From positions 2,604,001-2,668,000 of the forward strand of contig JARWIR010000050.1 in NCBI GenBank assembly GCA_029959085.1: 64,000 bases of DNA, read 5' to 3'. Positions 1 through 11,159 of the stretch are shown here, in pieces. Each line of letters opens with the position of its first letter. Position 1 is the first letter of the stretch. Both the position numbers and the translations under genes were made by a program. Under the pieces are notes generated by a model. That model saw nothing but the letters and a program-made list of their open reading frames with translations, had not been told where the DNA came from and made no database searches. Origin of the DNA: Nemophila menziesii. Lineage: Eukaryota > Streptophyta > Magnoliopsida > Boraginales > Hydrophyllaceae.

Positions 1-280
1 GAAATTCTTTTCTTGCCTTTAGCTCCTGTGCTTGATCTAAGACATTAATTCTAGATTTTCATCCTTGTATTGGTTCTACATAGTATCCATAGACCTAAGA
101 AATTTATACTAAAAACAAACAAATTAACGCACAAAAGCACTAAAAATGCAAATAGTCTAATTCCAAGGGGAGAAAGTGTAATATGACGAAATAAGCATAA
201 AAGTCAATCAAATAAGTCGAATATTCACCTAAAGTGATGTCTCCTAAGGGCTAATATTTAGAACAAATAGGGAAACATCA
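1..280 (-). repeat. Athila-type LTR (LTR-B), end portion
   Basis: Minus-strand LTR whose 5' terminus on the minus strand (TGATGTTTCCC) lies at 270-280; on the plus strand it ends in GGGAAACATCA. The same family terminus (TGATGTCTCC) begins every Athila LTR in the window. The left part is outside the window but is visible in the unit 1/2 boundary copy at 7137-8265. It is followed directly by LINE coding sequence, so the LTR is an insertion in the LINE. Confidence 0.8.
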
Positions 281-1460
281 CAAACATATACCCATGTCAA
301 GTTCAAGATATTTTTATATGGCCGTTCCAGAAGAATGGGACATTTTCCACAATGACAGGGAATCAAGTCATAACCGATACACAAATACATCACTCACCAC
401 AAACCTCAACCTACCTACAAATAGAAAATCCGCAAATCTGAATTGTCATTTGGAGATCGAATGTTCCAACTAAGGTACGAAATTTCATATGGAAAGCATG
501 TAACAATGCCAGCCCGACAAACTATAATCTATACAAAATACGATGTGCTGACACTAAGGACTGTTCATGGTGTATACAACAGCCGGAAAATACTGAACAC
601 TTATTTCTGACATGTACAATATCTCAGATTATTTGGCCAGGTTTGGCCTTCCAAATCCAGATAATAGAACTTGGGATCCAAAATCTCAGCTCTTGAGTTC
701 TAACAATAGCTTAAACTTATAGCCAAGGAGGATGGGATTCAGGACTGCGGAAGCGGACATACTACTTCACATATGGAAAATTTGGAAAGAGAAGATGAAA
801 AGTATGCAAGAAAACATACCTATAGACTGTGAAGATGTACTTTTTTATTACTAATAAAGCTATGCGGGAGTTGTTCGGAGAATCTTGTCAAAGGAGACAA
901 CAAAATCCACCAGTCACGAAGGAAGTAGGCCAGGAACAGGATCCATGCATAGCAGACCAATCTGATATTCAATGGTAATGCGATGCATCATACACATACC
1001 CAAATAACAATATGGGTATCAGTATAGTACAACATCATAAAGGAACATGTATTACCCTTGAGACTGCAAAATAATCAAATGTTCCTCCGCGCTAGAAGGG
1101 GAGGCACAATCTGTACTAGAAGCTACAACACGAGGAAAGGAATTCCCGAATGAAAGGAAAACTATTTTCTCAGATAACCTTGAACCAATTCAAGGTATAG
1201 AGCAACTGTCAGTGGCAAGCTGGACAATCCACCCTATAATTAAGGAAATACTATGGCAAGCTACTCTCGGAGGACCAATTTGCTTACAACATCTCGCAAG
1301 ACGTTTCAACGATAGGGCGGACAGACTTGCAAAGAACGCTAGACAGAGGGTGATCACGTGCTCGTAATGGGATTTAGCAACAATGAGCGATGTTTTCTGC
1401 AAATTAGGGTTATGATAGATTCTTCAAGTATAGGGAACTGTAATCACCCGACAAAAAAAT
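281..1460 (+). pseudogene. LINE remnant: zf-RVT plus plant-type RNase H domain
   Basis: Non-LTR retrotransposon C-terminal region, out of frame in places. A DIFIWPFQKNGTF-like strand (about 310-350) precedes IWRSNVPTKVRNFIWKA (about 450-500). A C2HC zinc site follows (CSWC, then EHLFLTC, about 565-615), typical of the reverse-transcriptase zinc-binding domain. After a spacer comes an RNase H fold: CDAS (about 981), ALEGEA, SDN, and HLARRFNDRADRLAK ending at a stop near 1367. A stop before CDAS, another after it and a frameshift disable the frame. It lost its reverse transcriptase half to an LTR insertion; the upstream piece is recognisable at 36307-36559. Confidence 0.8.
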
Positions 1461-1877
1461 GGGACATAACAAATATAAATATATTAAGTGTGCAACATGG
1501 ATTAATGATGGGAAAAATGATATTTCAAAGGATCATTTGAAAGAATTTTAAATTTTAATGATCAATTTAAAGAAAGTCTTACAAATCAGAAACCATTCAA
1601 AGTATTTTTAAATTAGAAACCATTTAGGGAATCTCTCCTACCTTAAAAAGGAACTCCAAAATAAATGTTTGTTTAAATTGATAATTAATGATAAATTTCA
1701 ATTAATTTAAAAGGTAAAGGAATAATTTTTGGTTATACAATTAGGTAAAAAGGCATAAAAATCAATCCTTTTTAGCTGGAGCAGTTATTGAAAAAGTTGA
1801 CAATAAATAATATTTATCAATAATGTATTGTTATTATCTGTTTTAAATACCATTACCATACTTTCTCACATTTTTCC
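1461..1877. other. AT-rich spacer upstream of the two-exon gene
   Basis: No coding potential is seen. It holds A/T-rich low-complexity sequence and probably the LINE 3' end plus the distal promoter of the gene at 1953. Relative to unit 2 it lacks about 33 bp near 1610. Confidence 0.5.
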
Positions 1878-1884
1878 TATATAT
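1878..1884 (+). promoter_or_regulatory. TATA box of two-exon gene, copy 1
   Basis: TATATAT in the context CCTATATATGTAC, 69 bases before the ATG at 1953. It is preserved at 9894-9900 and 18142-18148 in the other copies. Transcription would be expected to start about 30 bases downstream, giving a short 5' UTR. Confidence 0.5.
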
Positions 1885-1952
1885 GTACTTGACTCCACAT
1901 TCAAGATATACACTCAAATATTTACTAACATCCTGTTTTCTTTTGTATAGTT

Positions 1953-2547
1953 ATGTCTTCTGATGCTTTAGCCTCTGCTGCCTCAAAGAGAATAAGTCAA
2001 GCTATGCAAGATATTAGTCGTGGAAAAGAACATGCCTCATCGGCGTTTGACGATGAAGATCTGAACCCGAAGCTGGCAAATCTCGTATCCCTGCTTAAGA
2101 CGAAGGCTATAGTTCATAAAGAAGGGGTCATTAATTATAATGTCGAGTTGCCTAAGACCTTCCCTGAATCTTATATGCCTAATTCTTATGATCAGATGGG
2201 GCTTATGCTCAATCACATGATCGGGCTGGTAATGTTTTTAAACTTTAATTAATGTATTATTCTTTATCCTTAGGTTTTACCCTTGTTTTTAATTTTAGGG
2301 TATGGATTGTCGAGACTTCCTAAATTTACCTAGTCCTCCTATACCTTTGGCCGAGGCAGACCAACTGTGCCAAAAGACTGACTTGCTCGAGGCAATAGTA
2401 GGGAGCCTAGTAGCCTTAGCTAAGAAGAAGAAAGAGAGAGCTACTGAAAAGGAAGGTTTTATTTCTAAGGTTATAGAGGAATTTAATGTTCCAAACGAGT
2501 TCAGGAAGATGGCGGAGGATATTATTGGGTTTTGTTTCGATAAATGA
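1953..2547 (+). CDS. Unknown two-exon gene, copy 1 (174 aa)
   Basis: Exon 1 is 1953-2228 (92 codons). A 70-bp AT-rich intron runs 2229-2298 (GTAATG...TTTTAG). Exon 2 is 2299-2547 (82 codons and stop). The reading frame continues across the splice as MIGL then GMDCRDF, which is why I join the two short ORFs. The start MSSDALASAA sits in a normal TATA-ATG context, and AATAAA follows at 2648. The product is small, soluble and Lys/Glu-rich, without signal peptide or membrane segment; a KKKKERATEKEG stretch looks helical. I do not recognise the family. It could be a host gene or gene fragment carried in the repeat. Differences from copy 2 include a Q/E, a G/E and an I/V replacement in exon 2. Function unknown. 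Confidence 0.6.
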
Positions 2548-3137
2548 CTTCATATTGGCTTATAGTTGTTTTTTGTAACAAATATTATTGTTATGTATTT
2601 TTATCTTTTATGAACTTGCTTTGATGAACTTTTAAACTGATTGATGAAATAAACATATATGTTCTTGGAAATGTTCGAGAGGAATTTCTAGGAATAGTTA
2701 GTAGATTATTTCTACCCCAAAGATTTCACCGAGACCCTATAATCTCTACTATTGTTAATTTACCTAATTCACCCTTCTTCATAGTAATATTGATCAATTT
2801 TTCTGTTTTGTGGGTCATTGCGTTTTCTCGTATTTATGTGAGATATTAATATGAACTTGTTCCTAAGGAGAGCAACACATCCAAAATAGTGTAAGTAATA
2901 TATATATATATATATGTTATTCTTGAGTAGTTAATTAAATTTCCTATTATCATCCTTACATTTTTAATATATTGGACACTTTCATAACCTATTACTAAAT
3001 TGGAATATCAATCATCACGGATATGATACTGTTCTTCCTACTTTATTACTTGGAGTTACCCCTACATTTGTGGTAAGTTTACTCTCTCGTGGGTGTATAT
3101 CACATCACTATTAAGGGGAGACCAATATAGTAAGTCT
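2548..3137 (+). other. 3' flank of gene copy 1 with poly(A) signal and AT microsatellite
   Basis: AATAAA at 2648-2653 is a plausible polyadenylation signal, about 100 bases after the stop. A pure (AT)n tract lies near 2897-2915 and differs in length among units (longer near 10912-10936 and 19163-19184). Otherwise it is AT-rich non-coding sequence running up to an Athila LTR. Confidence 0.5.
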
Positions 3138-3897
3138 TGATGTCTCCATTTATGTGATATGATATTCTAGTCAAGAAATATCATGTTAGGGGTGTTTATT
3201 GCTTAGTTTACGGATTTTCCCCATTTATTTATGTTTTACAATTTCTTGTCTAGTTTAGGTGTTTTGCTATTTGTATAGGTTTTGCGCATAATATGTGTGT
3301 TATTTGTGTAGAACTTAGGTATTTTGGAAGCTAATACACCCTAGGGTAATGATAAGAAGGGAAGAAACCAAGATTAACCCTTAGTTATTGTGAATAAGGA
3401 AACTTTGAGCACTTTTGAGAAATAAAAGTTGAGCTAGTCAGCTTTGGAAACGTGTAGTATTTTCAATCTTGCAAAAAATATACAAGGAATTTTAAGAAGC
3501 CCTTTATATTTAGAAAGGTATTTTAATTTAGGTCGCATGACCACTTATTTCAAGTCATTCATATCGATAACGAATAATTCATGAATTATAAAAACTTGTT
3601 GGGCCAACAAGTCCACTAATTAAGGAAACAAGATCGAGTTGGATATAGACTCTAATACCTAGTCCTAATCTCTAATTTCATGTCAGCTTCTATACATAAT
3701 ATATTTTACCATACGTTAATCATCCTTCCTCAGTCCCTAATAATTGATTACACCTAGAATCACAAGGATCAAGTGAGACGAAGAGAAGAAGGAGCTAGGA
3801 AGCTGCTCATGCCATTCCAACACTTCCCTTTATTAGTTTTTAGAAATTAGTATAGTATTTTTATTATATTGATTGTTTTTCTTTCCTTAGTACGAAC
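3138..3897 (+). repeat. Plus-strand Athila LTR, truncated (unit 1)
   Basis: Starts TGATGTCTCC at 3138. It matches the first half of the complete LTR at 19408-20980 and stops at ...TACGAAC, where copia sequence begins. The break carries the microhomology AAC. A small deletion near 3865 removes about 33 bp present in units 2 and 3. Confidence 0.8.
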
Positions 3898-3949
3898 ATA
3901 TGTAAAGTTATATGAAGTAAATGATATTGCTATCTTTATCCTCACTTGC

Positions 3950-4619
3950 GAGCGAAGTGACCTATCTTGTCACAATTATAGCATTTTACTTTACTCTCGT
4001 ATTTCTTAAAAAAAAACGTTTTTACCACCATTCTTGTTCTTCTTCGAAGCATGCTCATTTTTTTTTCTCTTCCCATTGTTCATGCACTTAATGCCTGAAC
4101 CTTTGTGGGAACTTGACTCAGCAATATATAAGTCTGATCCTGAGACTTAACTGCATCAAGACGTTCATCTTGCAACCTCACATGATGATAAACATCATCA
4201 AAAGTTATGATATGGTCATTTTAGAGTCAAGTTTATCTTCAAATGCTCCCACTTATTTGAAAGAGATTGGTTGACAGCTTGAACCTGATGTTCATCAACA
4301 AGGTTATGACCTGCAGTCCAAGTTCCCTAATCCTATTAGACATCTCCCAAAGATGTTTGGTTTGATTAGGCTTCTTCTTGTAAGTGTCAAACTTAATGAT
4401 CAATTGACTCGACTTAGTCATAGTTGTACCCTTGTACTTTTCATTAAGAGCTTCCCACATCTCGTGAGCAGTGGGGTATTATTGACACTCATGGACAAGA
4501 TCGTCATACATGGAGCTTATCAAGATGCATCTTGTAGTGAAATATCTCTTTTTCCACTTCTCGTAAGCCTCCATGTCCCTTTTGTTTTGAGTTGTGATGC
4601 CTTCCTTAGGCTGAGCCAT
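3950..4619 (-). pseudogene. copia gag remnant (unit 1)
   Basis: Begins MAQPKEGITT at 4619. It contains the UBN2-type gag core (MWEALNEKYKGTTMTKSSQL near 4460-4400) and a nucleic-acid-binding knuckle CYNCDKIGHFARK near 3990-3950. The last Cys codon of the CCHC has become TGA. A nonsense codon near 4485 (CQ-stop-YP) is shared with unit 2 but absent from the copy at 52417. Non-functional. Confidence 0.75.
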
Positions 4620-5173
4620 GACATTGTTAATAACCTCAAGAATTCTTGTTCCTCTAGAACATAATGTATTTTGAGTTTACCAGGGTATAGTTCTCACCAT
4701 TCATTATGTCTCCTTTGAGATCATCAATGACGGTTGTCATTTTCTTATAAAGTAAAAGATTTTTCATTAGTATACATACAATTATTTAACTACCCAATGC
4801 TATTAATGCAAATAGAATGAATAAGAAAGATAACAAAATAAGTGATAAAGAAAGTTCACTCTGTTCCCAAACATGAACCACCATATTTTGTTTGTCTTAA
4901 TGATTCAATCAATTTCATTAACTGCAAAAATTAAGTTCACCAAGTACTCCCACTTACTCTAACATAAATAGAGTGAAAATGTATGAAAATAAACAACTAA
5001 TAACAAAAAAAAAAAACTAGTTGAATTCATACATAAGTGAAATACATGTTCAATAAAGAAATAACTGAATCAAAGCAACTAACGCAATTCCTAACAAAGA
5101 GGATTTAAAAAAATTTGGAAAAACAAACCACTAAGCAAACTACCTATTGCAAGTCCTAACTAGCATACGCCTT

Positions 5174-5738
5174 TCATATCCAAAACCTTAATTTAGGAAT
5201 TGACTGCTCAAAGTTCACTTCCTCATAGAGTCTAATTGGAAAATAATTATCAACACTATTAGTTCGATTATGTATTCCACAGTTGCACTGATCCGACCTA
5301 GTAGAACTATTATAGTGCCTCCACAAGTGAGATTCAGTCAAAGCATAGACTAGCCACTCATATCTAGCTTGTCTCCCATGTACATAGTTCTCCGGAAAAT
5401 CATACTCCCATAAGATTTCGATATCCCTCTTCATCTCTCTTGGTAGAGTTTTGTAAAGAACTTCAACCTTATGTCCTTCACATATGATATCACCCCAATT
5501 TATGACATTTTGAATCAATTGCCACATGTTACACTAGGGTGTGATGAGGTTTCTTCTTATAACGGAGTGCTTTGATACTATTTTACAAAGACTGTTTTTC
5601 TTTCGGTGTCCTTGCAACTTTTGGTCTATGGATCTCTGATGATCCATTTGGATTTCTTACGTTCCTGTTGAGCCATCTGTACACTGTCAGTTGCTCAAGC
5701 CTTGCTGCTCGTGATCCCCTAGATGTTGTCAACACCAT
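5174..5738 (-). pseudogene. copia leader ORF between PBS and gag, broken (unit 1)
   Basis: A reading frame starting MVLT.SRGSRAARLEQ at 5738 lies between the primer site and gag. It is about 190 codons when intact. In this copy a stop and a 10-bp deletion near 5522-5530 break it, and the remaining frame runs 5527-5174. The copy at 61544-61957 has an open frame through this point. The protein is basic at its N-terminus, with no recognised domain or clear membrane segment. Extra ORFs before gag are unusual in copia elements; I assign no function. Confidence 0.5.
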
Positions 5739-5877
5739 TTTTCTACATATAGAAAAAATTAAGAACGGTAAAAATAATACATCAAAATCGATTAGGAAAC
5801 AAGAAAAAATAATAATAGTATCTTTCCAGAAACTTTATTCATTAACAATAATTCAAGGTAGCAAATTTTGGTAAGGC

Positions 5878-5935
5878 TACTAGTCACTTAACCAGGTGGT
5901 CTGGGTTCGAATTCCTTAACATGCATTCTTATAAA
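5878..5935 (+). repeat. SINE-like fragment with B box (unit 1)
   Basis: A polymerase III B-box-like GGTTCGAATTCC follows CACTTAACCAGGTGGTCT, an arrangement common in plant tRNA-derived SINEs. The fragment is short; units 2 (13922) and 4 (62082) keep a longer tail. Confidence 0.35.
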
Positions 5936-6041
5936 AGGTTAGAATTTCAACAGAAGCTCTCTTCTAATTTATTTTTTACTGATCGACCAAAAAGATTAAT
6001 GCAAAAAAAAAACTATAATCGTATATTCAATTGGGTAACAT

Positions 6042-6053
6042 GCTCTGATACCA
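6042..6053 (-). promoter_or_regulatory. copia primer binding site (tRNA-iMet)
   Basis: Minus-strand TGGTATCAGAGC, complementary to the 3' end of initiator tRNA-Met, two bases inside the 5' LTR edge. This fixes the element's strand and LTR border. Confidence 0.85.
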
Positions 6054-6055
6054 AT

Positions 6056-6676
6056 TGTTACACTTGAATATAAACAAGAAGGTTTATTAGACAAACCTTA
6101 TACGCAGCGGATTGGAATGAAGAGTCCTGAATTTAGCCTGAACTAGGTGACCCATGTTCAGGGAGGGGTTCGAGCCTTGTACCTCTCACTTTACACCCGT
6201 TAGGGTGGGGATTCGAACCTTGGACCTCCCCTTTAAGTGCTGAAGAAATAGCAAGGCTCTGTCCAGTTGAGCTAACCCAACTGGTTGAATTTAGCCTTCT
6301 TGTAATTGATTGAATGAGAATGAATGAATCGCTTCTGCTATTTGGTCGTAAGTTTAATTACTAGAACTAAACCTTTTGTTTTCACCACCTAAATGTCTCA
6401 GAATTATCTATTGTGTGTTATTGATTTGGAGAGAAAAGAATTGTACGCTTAATTGTGTTGTCTGTTTTGTTGTGATTTTGTGAGAAAGAAATGCTCTATT
6501 TATAGAGCTGGAGAGTTGGTTTATTGCCTGTAAATAAACCACTCTACCACTTTCTCCATTTGCTCCACTTCCTCCACCATCAAAGTGGGAAGTTATCTTT
6601 GATAACTTCCTGTACGCTCATGTCTTTCCCATCATGGGTGACATGGGATAAAAATATTTATTTTTTATTTCTTTCA
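6056..6676 (-). repeat. copia 5' LTR with SINE insertion (unit 1)
   Basis: LTR borders TG...CA. The length is 621 bp; after removing the 148-bp SINE and a 10-bp duplication it is 463 bp, exactly the length of the 3' LTR at 47077-47539. By eye there are eight substitutions between the two (about 1.7%), a recent insertion. A palindromic GCTCTATTTATAGAGC at about 6493 contains a TATAAATA box on the minus strand. Confidence 0.85.
6139..6286 (-). repeat. tRNA-derived SINE, 3'-truncated (unit 1)
   Basis: Flanked by GAATTTAGCC at 6129-6138 and 6287-6296. On the minus strand it reads TTAGCTCAACTGG (A box) and GGTTCGAATCC (B box). Compared with unit 2, about 100 bp of the 3' end and its poly(A) tail are missing, although both flanking duplications remain: the deletion happened after insertion. 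Confidence 0.8.
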
Positions 6677-7136
6677 TCTTCTTATTTCCATGTACATCTT
6701 CTTTTCTTTACTTATTTATCTCGACTTGGTCTCTAAGTAATTACCATATATCTTTTAAAGCTTCGCAATAAATAAATAATTAAACCGCATATGCTTAAAA
6801 AGAATAAATCAAGAAATCAAGAAATAGAAATAGGAAAGTGCACTCTAAAAATAGAAACTCGAGTAGAAACCTTTCCTAACACACTAAAATACACTAAGAC
6901 TTTAATTCTCACTTCTCCTCCTTGGATTGGTCTTTCATGAAATTCAAGAACCTATTAACTTTGCACTAAAAACAATCAAATTTACACACAAAAGCTCATA
7001 AAACGCAATAGTCAATTTCCAAGGGGAGAAAGTGCAATATGATCAAATACGCATAAAAGTCTGTCAAATAAGTCATTTATTCACCTAAAAGTATGTCTCC
7101 ACAGGGCTAATAATTAGAACAATTAGGGAGGCATCA
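6677..7136 (-). repeat. Athila 5' LTR, outer part (LTR-A, unit 1)
   Basis: Continuation of the Athila LTR interrupted by the copia at TCTTC. It ends GGGAGGCATCA at 7136 and is followed by ATGGG, the target duplication that also precedes the left LTR of the minus-strand Athila at 36999-37003. It therefore belongs to that element although it now lies in another unit. Confidence 0.8.
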
Positions 7137-8265
7137 ATGGGGGATTATGCCTCTTTGGATGTGAAGTATTTACCTCTTTGGCTATGTAACTAGTTAAGTC
7201 TGTCAGTCAATAATTGACATTACACGGGTATTACCTAAGTCTGTATTCAAACCCCCCCGTCAGATGATCACTTTTGCCACTAAAGTGAATATCTCAAATA
7301 CTAAAAGCTATATCTAGTTGTACCAAAAAGAAATAGTAATTAAGAAATCCCAATTCAATTTTAATCATGAAAATCCCAATATTAAAACTCAATTCAATTT
7401 TAATCATGAAAATCCCAATATCAAAACATAGAATAAATTAATTAGGGTTCATCCCTTTATTTCGATTCTCAAGTATATGAAAGTTTATCTCATAATAAAA
7501 TTAAAGACTGAAATTAAATAAATAAAAGACATCATATTCAATTACAAAAAAGAAATAGATAACCTGAAGGTTTGGTTGGCTGTTGTTGGAATAACATAAT
7601 TCATCCAGCTCTAGCTTTTCCTCTGGCTTCTTGCTCCGACTTGAAAATATGAAGCCTCTGATGTAATTCTCTAAAATGTGTGTAAAAAGGAGGCTAAAAG
7701 GTCTATTTACGCTATTAAATTCGGATTAGGGCTTATGTTAAGAGCATTAGGTCAAATTATAAAAAGCCCAAGCTCGTATTCATCTTTAATTCCCGTAACT
7801 GGTGTACAACCCTTAGTAAAACAACTATAACTTTTGCATATCAACTCTAAATGGTCTTGTTCCAGTTGCTCAATAATAAATAAAACCTATTTCACGGCCC
7901 AAAGGCGGAATCCACTCCTAAGTAGCCCAATAACAGCAATTAGTAACAACCTTATAGATCTGCAACTTCTCTAGCAAATTCTTCGGAAATTCTTCTCTTG
8001 CCTTTAGCTCCTGTGCTTGATCTAAGACATTAATTCTAGATTTTCATCCTTGTATTGGTTCTACATAGTATCCATAGACCTAAGAAATTTATACTAAAAA
8101 CAAACAAATTAACGCACAAAAGCACTAAAAATGCAAATAGTCTAATTCCAAGGGGATAAAGTGTAATATGACGAAATAAGCATAAAAGTCAATCAAATAA
8201 GTCGAATATTCACCTAAAGTGATGTCTCCTAAGGGCTAATATTTAGAACAAATAGGGAAACATCA
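7137..8265 (-). repeat. Athila-type LTR-B, truncated by LTR-A insertion (units 1/2 border)
   Basis: Begins at the ATGGG duplication and ends GGGAAACATCA. It matches the right-hand three quarters of the 37004-38782 LTR; its missing left part is the fragment at 36560-37003. Minus-strand orientation. The unit boundary chosen here (7986) falls inside it. Confidence 0.75.
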
Positions 8266-9445
8266 CAAACATATACCCATGTCAAGTTCAAGATATTTTT
8301 ATATGGCCGTTCCAGAAGAATGGGACATTTTCCACAATGACAAGGAATCAAGTCATAACCGATACACAAATACATCACTCACCACAAACCTCAACCTACC
8401 TACAAATAGAAAATCCGCAAATCTGAATTGTCATTTGGAGATCGAATGTTCCAACTAAGGTACGAAATTTCATATGGAAAGCATGTACCAATGCCAGCCC
8501 GACAAACTATAATCTATACTAAATACGATGTGCTGACACTAAGGACTGTTCATGGTGTATACAACAGCCGGAAAATACTGAACACTTATTTATGACATGT
8601 ACAATATCTCAGATTATTTGGCCAGGTTTGGCCCTCCAAATCCAGATAATAGAACTTGGGATCCAAAATCTCAGCTCTTGAGTTCTAACAATAGCTTAAA
8701 CTTATAGCCAAGGAGGATGGGATTCAGGACTGCGGAAGCGTACATACTACTTCACATATGGAAAATTTGGAAAGAGAAGATGAAAAGTATGCACGAAAAC
8801 ATACCTATAGACTGTGAATATGTACTTTTTTATTACTAATAAAGCTATGCGGGAGTTGTTCGGAGAATCTTGTCAAAGGAGACAACAAAATCCACCAGTC
8901 ACGAAGGAAGTAGGCCAGGAACAGGATCCATGCATAGCAGACCAATCTGATATTCAATGGTAATGCGATGCATCATACACATACCCAAATAACAATATGG
9001 GTATCAGTATAGTACAACATCATAAAGGAACATGTATTACCCTTGAGACTGCAAAATAATCAAATGTTCCTCCGCGCTAGAAGGGGAGGCACAATCTGTA
9101 CTAGAAGCTACAACACGAGGAAAGGAATTCCCGAATGAAAGGAAAACTATTTTCTCAGATAACCTTGAACCAATTCAAGGTATAGAGCAACTGTCAGTGG
9201 CAAGCTGGACAATCCACCCTATAATTAAGGAAATACTAAGGCAGGCTACTCTCGGAGGACCAATTTGCTTACAACATCTCGCAAGACGTTTCAACGATAG
9301 GGCGGACAGACTTGCAAAGAACGCTAGACAGAGGGTGATCACGTGCTCGTAATGGGATTTAGCAACAATGAGCGATGTTTTCTGCAAATTAGGGTTATGA
9401 TAGATTCTTCAAGTATAGGGGACTGTAATCACCCGACAAAAAAAT
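8266..9445 (+). pseudogene. LINE zf-RVT/RNase H remnant (unit 2)
   Basis: Near-identical to the remnant at 281-1460, with the same stops and frameshift, so it was duplicated after decay. The zinc site and the CDAS, SDN and HLARRFNDRADRLAK motifs are all present. Confidence 0.8.
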
Positions 9446-9893
9446 GGGACATAACAAATATAAATATATTAAGTGTGCAACATTGATTAATGATTGGAAA
9501 AATGATATTTCAAAGGATCATTTGAAAGAATTTTAAATTTTAATGATCAATTTAAAGAAAGTCTTACAAATCAGAAACCATTCAAAGTATTTTTAAAGTT
9601 TCAGGATCAATTCGATAAAATCTATAAATTAGAAACCATTTAGGGAATCTCTCCTACCTTAAAAAGGAACTCCAAAATAAATGTTTGTTTAAATTGATAA
9701 TTAATGATAAATTTCAATTAATTTAAAAGGTAAAGGAATAATTTTTGGTTATACAATTAGGTAAAAAGGCATAAAAATCAATCCTTTTTAGCTGGAGCAG
9801 TTATTGAAAAAGTTGACAATAAATAATATTTATCAATAATGTATTGTCATTATCTGTTTTAAATACCATTACCATACTTTCTCACATTTTTCC

Positions 9894-9900
9894 TATATAT
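9894..9900 (+). promoter_or_regulatory. TATA box of two-exon gene, copy 2
   Basis: TATATAT, 69 bases upstream of the ATG at 9969. Same context as copy 1. Confidence 0.5.
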
Positions 9901-9968
9901 GTACTTGACTCCACATTCAAGATATACACTCAAATATTTACTAAAATCCTGTTTTCTTTTGTATAGTT

Positions 9969-10563
9969 ATGTCTTCTAATGCTTTAGCCTCTGCTGCCTC
10001 AAAGAGAATAAGTCAAGCTATGCAAGATATTAGTCGTGGAAAAGAACATGCCTCATCGGCGTTTGAAGATGAAGATCTGAACCCGAAGCTGGCAAATCTC
10101 GTATCCCTGCTTAAGACGAAGGCTACAGTTCATAAAGAAGGGGTCATTAATTATAGTGTCGAGTTGCCTAAGACCTTCCCTGAATCTTATATGCCTAATT
10201 CTTATGATCAGATGGGGCTTATGCTCAATCACATGATCGGGCTGGTAATGTTTTTAAACTTTAATTAACGTATTATTCTTTATCCTTAGGTTTTACCCTT
10301 GTTTTTAATTTTAGGGTATGGATTGTCGAGACTTCCTAAATTTACCTAGTCCTCCTATACCTTTGGCCGAGGCAGACCAACTGTGCGAAAAGACTGACTT
10401 GCTCGAGGCAATAGTAGAGAGCCTAGTAGCCTTAGCTAAGAAGAAGAAAGAGAGAGCTACTGAAAAGGAAGGTTTTATTTCTAAGGTTATAGAGGAATTT
10501 AATGTTCCAAACGAGTTCAGGAAGATGGCGGAGGATATTGTTGGGTTTTGTTTCGATAAATGA
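9969..10563 (+). CDS. Unknown two-exon gene, copy 2 (174 aa)
   Basis: Exons 9969-10244 and 10315-10563 with a 70-bp GT-AG intron (10245-10314). Frame, length and splice sites are intact. Relative to copy 1 the predicted protein differs at seven or eight residues, for example D/N near the N-terminus, FEDED for FDDED, KATV for KAIV, LCEKTD for LCQKTD and IVES for IVGS. No premature stop has appeared in any copy. Family not recognised. Confidence 0.6.
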
Positions 10564-11159
10564 CTTCATATTGGCTTATAGTTGTTTTTTGTAACAAATA
10601 TTATTGTTATGTATTTTTATCTTTTATGAACTTGCTTTGATGAACTTTTAAACTGATTGATGAAATAAACATATATGTTCTTGGAAATGTTCGAGAGGAA
10701 TTTCTAGGAATAGTTAGTAGATTATTTCTACCCCAAAGATTTCACCGAGACCCTATAATCTCTACTATTGTTAATTTACCTAATTCACCCTTCTTCATAG
10801 TAATATTGATCAATTTTTCTGTTTTGTGGGTCATTGCGTTTTCTCGTATTTATGTGAGATATTAATATGAACTTGTTCCTAAGGAGAGCAACACATCCAA
10901 AATAGTGTAATTAATATATATATATATATATATATATGTTATTCTTGAGTAGTTAATTAAATTTCCTATTATCATCCTTACATTTTTAATATATTGGACA
11001 CTTTCATAACCTATTACTAAATTGGAATATCAATCATCACGGATATGATACTGTTCTTCCTACTTTATTACTTGGAGTTACCCCTACACTTGTGGTAAGT
11101 TTACTCTCTCGTGGGTGTATATCACATCACTATTAAGGGGAGACCAATATAGTAAGTCT
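10564..11159 (+). other. 3' flank of gene copy 2
   Basis: As in unit 1: AATAAA about 100 bases after the stop, then a longer (AT)n tract near 10912-10936, then non-coding AT-rich sequence to the Athila LTR. No other feature seen. Confidence 0.5.

Larger units (their letters stand above)
3898..6676 (-). mobile_element. Ty1/copia element, 5' half only (unit 1)
   Basis: Minus-strand element. From right to left: 5' LTR (6056-6676), tRNA-iMet primer site (6042-6053), a leader ORF (5738-5174), and gag (4619 to about 3950). It ends abruptly at 3898 in the gag zinc-knuckle region. The missing pol and 3' LTR are found in the 47077-51697 copy. The right LTR edge is followed by TCTTC, the target duplication whose partner is at 47072-47076. 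Confidence 0.85.
1..7985. repeat. Tandem higher-order unit 1 (about 8.0 kb)
   Basis: The sequence starting at base 1 recurs at 7986, 16234 and 63191, with only scattered substitutions and small indels over the shared stretches. Order inside the unit: end of LTR-B, LINE remnant, two-exon gene, truncated plus-strand Athila LTR, partial minus-strand copia, remainder of a minus-strand Athila 5' LTR (LTR-A), start of the next LTR-B. The unit is 7985 bp. It carries private deletions relative to unit 2 (about 33 bp near 1610, about 33 bp near 3865, and half of the SINE at 6139). Confidence 0.93.

Noticed and set aside
1190..1402. 70-codon minus-strand ORF repeated at 9175 and 17423
   Set aside because: Antisense of the LINE RNase H remnant. 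It is repeated only because the whole unit is repeated.
2897..2920. AT tract as a replication origin or matrix attachment site
   Set aside because: It is a simple (AT)n microsatellite of varying length; nothing more can be supported.
4353..4664. 103-codon plus-strand ORF, repeated at 12409
   Set aside because: Antisense of the copia gag; the real frame with the UBN2 core is on the minus strand.
5572..5874. 100-codon plus-strand ORF, repeated at 13627 and 61791
   Set aside because: Antisense of the copia leader ORF. The minus-strand frame sits in the right place between primer site and gag and is the better candidate.
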